A stretch of DNA of 64,000 nucleotides from Blakeslea trispora. Taxonomy: Eukaryota > Mucoromycota > Mucoromycetes > Mucorales > Choanephoraceae. This document shows positions 56,692-64,000 of this stretch, piece by piece. The stretch's first letter is position 1, and each line of letters opens with the position of its first letter. The notes below the pieces were generated by a model that was given only the letters and a program-made list of their open reading frames with translations, was not told the origin of the DNA and did not search any database. The position numbers were made by a program, and so were the translations under genes. The stretch spans positions 62,001 to 126,000 of the forward strand of contig JAIWNE010000042.1 in assembly GCA_025331445.1 (NCBI GenBank), written 5' to 3'.

Positions 56692-57387
56692 ATGACCAAA
56701 TCAACAAAGGTAACGCTTCCTTACCGGCTACACTTGTTTGTGTGTGTGTGCTTTCTCTCTCATAGTATGACTGTTTGCTGATGACTTTATAGAAACAGTT
56801 CTCAAAAAAGATACCCACCCACAACACAACCCGAGTCAGCAAGGTTAAAAACAAAAAGCGTACTAAAGGATCATCAGAGTTGGATAATCCCAAGTATGCT
56901 AGTAAGGTAGAATTGCTCGAAACTTGCTGTAAGGAACTGTAGCTGATCTGACTGAACATGAAAGGACTTTATGCTAGATCTTGTTGAAAAGGCTGCCAAA
57001 AAAGAGGATGATAAAGTAAATAAGAAGCTAGAGAAAAAAGCACAGATTGCAAAGATCATTGAAGAAAAGGAAGCAAAGAAAGACCTGAAGGCAGAGAAGA
57101 AGAAAGAGAAACTTGTAAAGTGACATGATATATTGAGTTTTTTTGTATCTTCAAGTTTATTAAGAAAATGCATAGGAACAAATCAAGCAAGCCTATCTTG
57201 AAGCACAAAAGAACAAGAGAGTTAACGCAAAGAAACAAAAAATGAAGGCAAAGTTTGAAGTTGAAAAGAAGAAAGCTGTAAGTTTCCATTTTCTTTCTTT
57301 TTTTTTTACTATGTTTTTCTTAACAATCTATCCGACCGTCTTGTTTAGGAACCTGAGAAAAAGAAAAAGAGAGTTCGATTTGCATAA
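56692..57387 (+). CDS. Small lysine-rich coiled-coil protein, function unknown
   Basis: Five exons, 56692-56709, 56793-56901, 56978-57114, 57176-57277, 57349-57387, join to exactly 134 aa. It begins MTKSTKKQFSKKIP and ends EKKKKRVRFA. About a third of residues are Lys; the middle (DDKVNKKLEKKAQIAKIIEE) is a predicted charged helix or coiled coil. Size and composition recall nucleolar ribosome-assembly factors, but I recognise no family. The small first exon and the tandem acceptor-like AGs before exon 3 make those boundaries the least sure; the frame favours 56978. Confidence 0.55.
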
Positions 57388-59664
57388 GCAAATAAACTTT
57401 AAAATCTTACATCTTGTGCTCTTGCATCAGTGCTCATACACGACTAGCCAAATTTATAAGGTATATTTTGCTCGAAAGAAAGCGTTTCGGCAAGTCATTG
57501 AGATGAGTCCTTCTCCTCTTCATCGGAAAAAAGCAGTATTTTACTACCTCTGGGGTAGCAATGATTGAGTGAATAGTTGCGATTTCTCGAGTAAGCACAA
57601 ATAAACGCAATCATTGCTAACGCTTCTTTTCTGGATTACTTTTTTCGTTTTGTACTATGAATAAGCCATTACTTCCTCGAGAATGGAAGAATTGTCGGCC
57701 ATACTTGAACAAGTATAGCCATGCATATTTTTCTTTTTTTTTATTGTATTGAGAGCAACGAAATCTAAAAAAGACAGATTTCTACATGACTTTTTTGAGC
57801 TATGGTATTAAACAAACAAATGCTGATCTATTGTTAGCCGAAAAGAATTAAAAGAATGATACACTGATTTCTTGTTCATGTTCCTGTGAAATAGAAAGGC
57901 TTACTGGGCAATAACATCATGTCGAAATTAATCATGATTTAAAAAAATAGTTTATTTTTCTAGACCGCTGTTCTATTTCCAAAAGCGAACCATTAGAAGC
58001 AAAATAGTTTGCTTCTCCTCTACACGTTATGTTATTTCTCGGAAGTGAACACAAGCATATAAAACAAAACTTTGAACTTGCTTGAGGAGGGATGGTTACT
58101 TAAGTTTTATAGCCTAAGCCTATTACCCGTCTTCTAGAAAAACATAATACAGAATCTAAAAACCTGTGTTGAATGATTGAATGACTAAAGGGACGTTACA
58201 TGTGCAGCGCAGTCGCTTAAAGATTCTAAAATCTATGTAAGTATGAACAAATTGACAGGCGCCTAATTCTAGTTTGGATAACATACACCTTACTCTAAAA
58301 GCCGTGTAAGATTTTCCAACCAATCATAATTCGCTTATATAAACACAGAGTATGTGTCCTCACGTGTGAGAGTATGCAAGAAAAAGCATGCGGCCTCAAG
58401 GAACTTGCGTCAAAAACTCGAACAATATCATTTTGGCTTCTGTATCATAGTGTTGGTAAGATAGATATATCTACATTTAGAGCCTTGAATAGTTAGGAAT
58501 AAATGAATTAAATCGATCTTAAAAAAAGGGGCTATCCAACACATTTACAATTCAAAGAGATAGCAGCTTGAAGCAAAAAGAGAAATCACATCTTTCCAAT
58601 TTCGACAAAGCGCAGGACCTTATTTTAATATAGTGGTTGCTTCTTGGTGTAGCACTTAATGGATTATCGTTTTCCACGGCACTTGCTCTAGAAGTTTTAT
58701 CTTTTATCTTCTTCCTTGATTTCCAAAAGTATTCTCGAGTCTACACAATTACTCAACAGTATTTACTGTTCTTTGCTTATCTTGATGAAGACTTTAATTA
58801 ATTTACTTTGTACTGGTTCGTCCTCTGTACTACTAAGAAAAGTTTTGTTGGATATCACTAAATCTTTTTGTATAGCTTTTCCTAAACCCAGCTGGTTGGT
58901 GAGGGAAAACATTGGTTTACTAAACTTCCATATCTGCTAGCACCAAGCAAGTGCTGTTTTCTAACAATAGTTACTCGCATTTCGTTTGTTTCGATAGTAA
59001 AGGTAGCAACAGAGTACAAGAATTAACCTATTTAATTTTAAAAGGGGCATCTTTTACAAGTGGGGTCTTTTCTTTCAGCTTTGATTTATAATCTCAAAAA
59101 CACTTTTAGAGCTTTTGAGCTTGGTAATTCCATTATTATTGAGAAACAAACTAATCTATGTATAGACCTCTTGAAATAGTCAGACACTTTAATATGTCGG
59201 AATATGCAGTTTGCTGCACTCTAATTCATTTTCCTTTGTGCTGGATCTACACCCTAATCTGTATGCCTTATTTGGCACAAATGCAGACCAATATATTACA
59301 CAAGAGATTCATGTTCCGCCTTAGTTGTTAATCTGACAAATAAAAAGCTTTCAAGACAGCAGTCGCTAAAAAGCTTCACTTAAAGGAAAATCAGAAGTTA
59401 TTAACTACATATATGGACATTTTGTTCAGACAGAGCTTTTTGGGCATATGAATAGTTAGATATATATTTTGCTAAAAAGAATCAGAAATGTGTTGCAAAA
59501 AAAACTATGGCAGCTATTTTTTTTTTCTAAAATGTACACTCTATGGTTTTAGCAAAGTAAGGTTATATGATGCCTGATGATGACCAGCAAACAAGACAGC
59601 AACAATTATTATAACAAGTAAAACATAACATGTATATATAGATGCAGATAAGAAAGCAAATTGA
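57388..59664. other. Long intergenic region, no gene seen
   Basis: 2.3 kb, AT-rich. A TATA-like TTATATAAACACAG with an upstream CCAATCAT (58318-58348) resembles a promoter, but no protein frame with support follows it. No RNA gene recognised. Confidence 0.45.
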
Positions 59665-61376
59665 TTAAGCCTTAGCAGCATATTCTACTAGGTCCATTTG
59701 GGAGTGTTCGCCATCATCAAGTGCATGATCATCATCTATATGGCTTTGCCCAGGTTGGTATACGTTGTTATTGTTGTTGTTGCTGCCTGTGTATTGGAAA
59801 TCCTCGTATGGGATGCCTGAAGGAGAGACTTCCATTTGAGCAATCTGCTTTTCAGGGATAGTGTTGTGAGGCGATTGATGATTATTGTGTTTTTGGAATA
59901 CTTTTTGGTACTGAATTTGCTGCATTTTTAGTTCATCGAACGCATTGTGACTTAAGGTACCTTTAGCACCATTTTGGTGTGAGATATCATTAGGAGCCGC
60001 GTATTCTTGAGCAGAAAAGTTAGAAAAGGTAGCAAATTGACTAGTTTCTTTTCCGGACTTCTCTGCACTAGATGTCTTCAAACCAAGATCAGCGTTATCA
60101 TCGATCTTAGGGCTAAAGAAAAAAAAAGTTTATGTTAGTTTTTTTGTTTGTTATTTGCAGACATAAACAGTGCGTATACTTTACTTGACAAGGACGGCAA
60201 TTAGAACACCCGTAGTAGCTACAACACCGAGGTAGTTCCATACAGCACCCAAAATAACAGAACCAAGTAAATTGACAATGATAATCTCACGCAAGATACC
60301 AAAAAGCAACAAGAAAACAGCAAACATCATCAAACAAATAGCAATGATAGTGACAACTGCGCGAATCTTGAAGATACCGGTCTGAACCGAGACATAACGG
60401 GGGCCAGATGTATTGAACTTCGAGAGATGATCACGCAAAATGGCTATTAAACGTACACCAGCAAATATGACAGCCACACTCAAGCTTGAGCAATGAACAA
60501 ACCACATGATGTAAAGCAAGCGAGTGAGAAGTCGTGAAACCATCAAGTTACGTTCTGCCATAACACCAGCGATAATAGCTAGCACATTGTTAACAACAAA
60601 AGGCGAGAAAAAAATGTAACCTCCAACAAAATCAACTACTCTGGGAGATGGCAACCAACTAGTAGCCAACACTCGGTGACTCTATATTGCATGTAAATTT
60701 GATTAGAAGCTTGGTCTAAAGTACAAAGATGAGTTTGAAAGAGGCGCTTGTAACTTACATCAGATAATGTTTGTGCAATACCAATCAGATAAAGTGCAAA
60801 GGAACCAAAACCAAATTGCCAAGGAAATTCAAACAAGACTATTTTGTTCAGGTCAGTAAAATTTCTCTTTTCAGAATCTTCTTTTTTACTGTTGATCTTA
60901 CAGGAACGCGAAACCATATCTGGAAATACATCTGCAATCAAGATTGCACTTGAAAGTCCTCGTACTATTTAAAGCATGTCAATGTTTGTATCAAATCTAA
61001 ATACGGCATAGTTTTATACTTACATGCGTTGAAAATTACAATAAACAGAACCATACAGTCGATAGGCTTAGGACGAAAACAGCCCTTGCTCATGTTGACA
61101 TCGAAAAATCTGTGGCCTTTGAAACCAACTCTGTGTATCAGTAATCCCAAGCCTATTGTTCATTGATTAATTGAGATTAGATAATCGTAATTGCATTGTG
61201 GTTTGTTATTGTTGATTACCTAATAAGACTGAGACGCCACAGAGTGCAATATGAATTCCATGTACAATTGTCATGGCTCTGCCTTCCACACAATCTCGAA
61301 GTGAGAGACGCCAATCACAATGACATACTTTGTTCACACAGACTCGAGCTAAACTGTCTTCGTACAAATTGTCCAT
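59665..61376 (-). CDS. Seven-transmembrane protein of unknown family
   Basis: Five exons: 61376-61220, 61152-61024, 60964-60759, 60681-60185, 60112-59665; exactly 478 aa. A short N-terminus with five Cys residues (VCVNKVCHCDW..RDC) precedes seven hydrophobic helices: TIVHGIHIALCGVSVLLG, CMVLFIVIFNALRGLSSA, FPWQFGFGSFALYLIGIA, GYIFFSPFVVNNVLAIIAG, LLYIMWFVHCSSLSVAVIF, VVTIIAICLMMFAVFLLLF and LLGSVILGAVWNYLGVVA. A hydrophilic tail of about 150 residues follows, with Asn and Gln runs. The topology is receptor-like, but I see no classical GPCR motif and no named family; sensor or receptor is only a guess. An ATG further upstream (61608) is not needed. Confidence 0.7.
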
Positions 61377-64000
61377 GTTCGAAATAAAGGAAAGAAAACT
61401 GGAACGAAGAAGAGGAAAGAGAAGGGTATAAAAAAAGAAATAAAGAAAAAGAAGCGAAGAGAAAGAAAGACTGAAAGTAAGATGCTCTGAAACTATATAA
61501 GAAAGAATCCAAAAATAATGACAGAAATTTGGTGCAACATACCAAAGCCTATTTGCGGGTACAAATTCTCTCAATCTATTCTCAGTCGCTGTGTTTAATA
61601 CGGAATCCAAGTCCTATTATGGTAATAGATTCAAAATCCTCTGATCTAGTACGGTAAATGTTTATAACATAGAGATATGCCTATAGAGTGTTTGACACTC
61701 AAATTAAGCGTAGCGCTACACATGACCTTGTACGTATGCGTGTGCGTGTACTACAAGCAGCTAACTCGCGCTCTTTGCTCTTTTTTATTTACTTATTTAT
61801 CTGTCCATCCAATAGGAACAATTAAGGTTACCGTAGCTCGACTATCAATGAACACTTTTTTTTCAGCAAATTCGATTCGTTTTTGAATATCAAAGCGTGT
61901 CTTTGTGTTAGCTCAATCTTAATATTTGCATCACCCTGATTTTACTTTTGGAAGGTCTTGAAGTTTCACCAAGGTTGCTTCTAATTTTCGCTTCTTAAAA
62001 ATGATTGTCTATCGAATCAGTTCTTGCTGAAAATTATTGATAAAATACAAAGCAATATTCCAAGGAGCCTTTCAACCATTTCGGTTTTTCATTTTTTTTT
62101 TGTTTCTTATCATCGTGTTACGTGGGTTGTTCCTTCATACATCCTTTGAGATACAAAACCCCTTGTACTAAGGCTTGATTATGAGCGCATGCACTCTCAT
62201 TAATACAGCTGATTTGGAGCAAGCTTTGTTTGATTGAGGAACGATCTGTTCTTTCGAAATACAATAGCATACCTTTAATATTTCGAAGGCTGTTTGTCTT
62301 TTAGCAGGTCCTTCGCTTTATATTGAGCCTAGCATAGCACTGGAGATAACGCAAATATCACAGCTGAAGTATCTCTTGTTCAAATACCATCATTTTTGCC
62401 ACACCCTGTTTCCAAAAAGAAAAAAAAAAGTTGGGCTAACTAAAAAAAAAAAAGAAAGAACTCTAAATACGAATCTCTTCAAAAAGCGCCAGCACCCCCA
62501 CAATGGATCACAGTTGTTCAAAAACACACCAAGAGCTATTAAAACAAAGCTTCGTTTCCTTCTTTTTTTTGTCATATAATCTACAGATAAAAATACATGA
62601 TTCAGGTGGTAGAACAAAGCCTTAAGGGAAAAGACGACCAACTGTATTTTCTCTTGGAAGACTCTATGGAATATACTACTTGCATGAAGGTCTATTCCTC
62701 GGTTTTTTGAAGTTGGTGGCTTTGTTTCCGACGTCGTAAAGCAGATATTTGAGCTATTAACAGGAATGGACCAAGATGCTCTTGTATCAAAAACTATCTA
62801 CACTATAATACAATGGTAGGAAGAATTCTTGGCATCATCAGCAAAACAGCATTTTTTTAATGGCTTCCCAATGTTACCCAGTATGGCCAATACCGCTGCA
62901 TTCATTGACAATACACTCCATCTTTTTTTAAAAAAACACAAACGGTACATGAAGAGCAAAACTGTCTCACCAAACTTTTGATAGACTTCACAAAATGAGG
63001 AAACGTCTTTAGATAGTGACTCTTTAATGTAATACAAGAATTTCCTGTAGCTGTTGATATAGAAAGTTAGACTTCTTTGTCTGTGGTATGCTGCGTTAGG
63101 TACTATTTAGTCCTGAGAAAACAACATATATGCCCAAAGTCATAATTTCTCATCACTATTGAATTCCCAAGTTTTTTTTTGTTGTTGCTCAAATTTCCTT
63201 TGTCAGCCCAACAAGAAATACAAAGGGAACGTAGCCGTCAAGTACAAGAGATCACTGGCTTAGGGAAAAAAAATAAGCTTAAACAAAAAGGGAACACAAA
63301 TTTATACTCTGCTACATACACTTTTTGGAAAAAGAAATTCCCAAGCCCTTTTTGTTCTTTTTAATACTTTTGATATACCTATGCTCTAATGTGGGTTGAT
63401 GATCGACTTGAAACTAAAGCGAAATCGCACACTCTTCGAGCATCAAGACAATGATATTGAGCTGCTGATGCAGTAGAAAGCATGGGCCACAGACACCAAA
63501 ACTGTCTGCTTAAAAATAGTCTTATGCAATCAGAGGGTCTAGCTTTTTTTTTAGTGTAAGCTTGCAGTTCAATCTCAATTACTAGGCATGATAAGCTTGT
63601 CTTTCTTTGTTTCCAGCTGACTATGCAGCTGTACACAAGAAAAAAAGATGTATTCAAGATTAGTCATTTCGCAAGGACTGTCAGAAACTGAAGAGCAGTA
63701 ATAAGAAAATCAATTTGATGCGAACGCCTTGAAGTATAACGTCTTCCACTTAAATTTTCCTCTCTTGCTTACTAACTTTTTCTTAGCTAATGTCATTTAG
63801 CAACTTCTAATTGTTCCTTTGACGGTTTTTTTTCTTGTACTTGAGACAAAAAGCTGTAGGCTTCGTATGCAAAAGAATACTCACATGACATTATACAAGG
63901 ACTGAGATTGTTTGGTTTGTTTGTCTCTTAACAATATTCAAACCTGAGAGGTCAGTACACATTTAATTTAGTCATAGGTAATCTATTTTAAATTTCATTT
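61377..64000. other. Terminal intergenic region, no supported gene
   Basis: 2.6 kb. The first 250 bp are GA-rich on the + strand (pyrimidine-rich leader of the 7TM gene). A 38-codon protein-like fragment lies around 62595-62709 and the repeat-ORF relic at 63425-63480. No complete gene or RNA signature recognised. Confidence 0.45.

Overview
The window looks like chromosomal DNA of an early-diverging filamentous fungus, most likely Mucoromycota (Mucorales-like). The evidence is dense short introns (about 50-100 nt, GT..AG), AT-rich spacers with long A and T runs, fungal-type genes (KCH1, REX1, UBP2, MGR2), a TSC2 orthologue (absent from budding yeast) and a DIRS-type tyrosine-recombinase retrotransposon. 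The genus is inference. All gene models below were spliced by hand; exon coordinates are given and most models close exactly in frame.

Layout. 1-24.7 kb is gene-rich: a partial PHD/SET (SET3-like) gene (-), KCH1 (+), a complete 13-exon TOR kinase gene (-), the mitochondrial glycine carrier HEM25 (+), HMG-CoA lyase (+), the DEDDh exonuclease REX1 (+, with one frameshift), a GRF/HARP/SNF2 protein related to SMARCAL1 whose ATPase motifs are destroyed (+), and an F-box protein (+). 24.7-40.2 kb is accessory: an acidic low-complexity gene with an internal stop, a telomere-like GGGTA tract, two divergent copies of a SINE-like repeat, short tandem arrays, a 4.3-kb DIRS retrotransposon (32117-36454) with its terminal repeats and internal complementary region intact, and an 8-bp minisatellite. 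40.2-61.4 kb is gene-rich again: UBP2-type deubiquitinase (+), a WW-domain Gly/His protein (+), MGR2/ROMO1 (+), TSC2/tuberin (-), cytochrome-b5 reductase (-), mitochondrial rhomboid protease (-), a Gag-like single-exon gene (+), a small Lys-rich protein (+) and a seven-transmembrane protein (-). 61.4-64.0 kb shows no recognisable gene.

Functional themes. TOR kinase and its upstream inhibitor TSC2 lie about 34 kb apart on the same strand. Several genes are mitochondrial (HEM25, HMG-CoA lyase, MGR2, rhomboid). The HMG-CoA lyase carries both an N-terminal presequence and a C-terminal AKL, which suggests dual mitochondrial/peroxisomal targeting.

The items I find most worth a second look are the ATPase-dead SMARCAL1-like gene with a foldback sequence just upstream, the paired SINE-like repeats with A- and B-box-like promoters, the Gag-like host gene, and the single-base reading-frame breaks in four loci, three of them at mononucleotide runs, which may be assembly errors.
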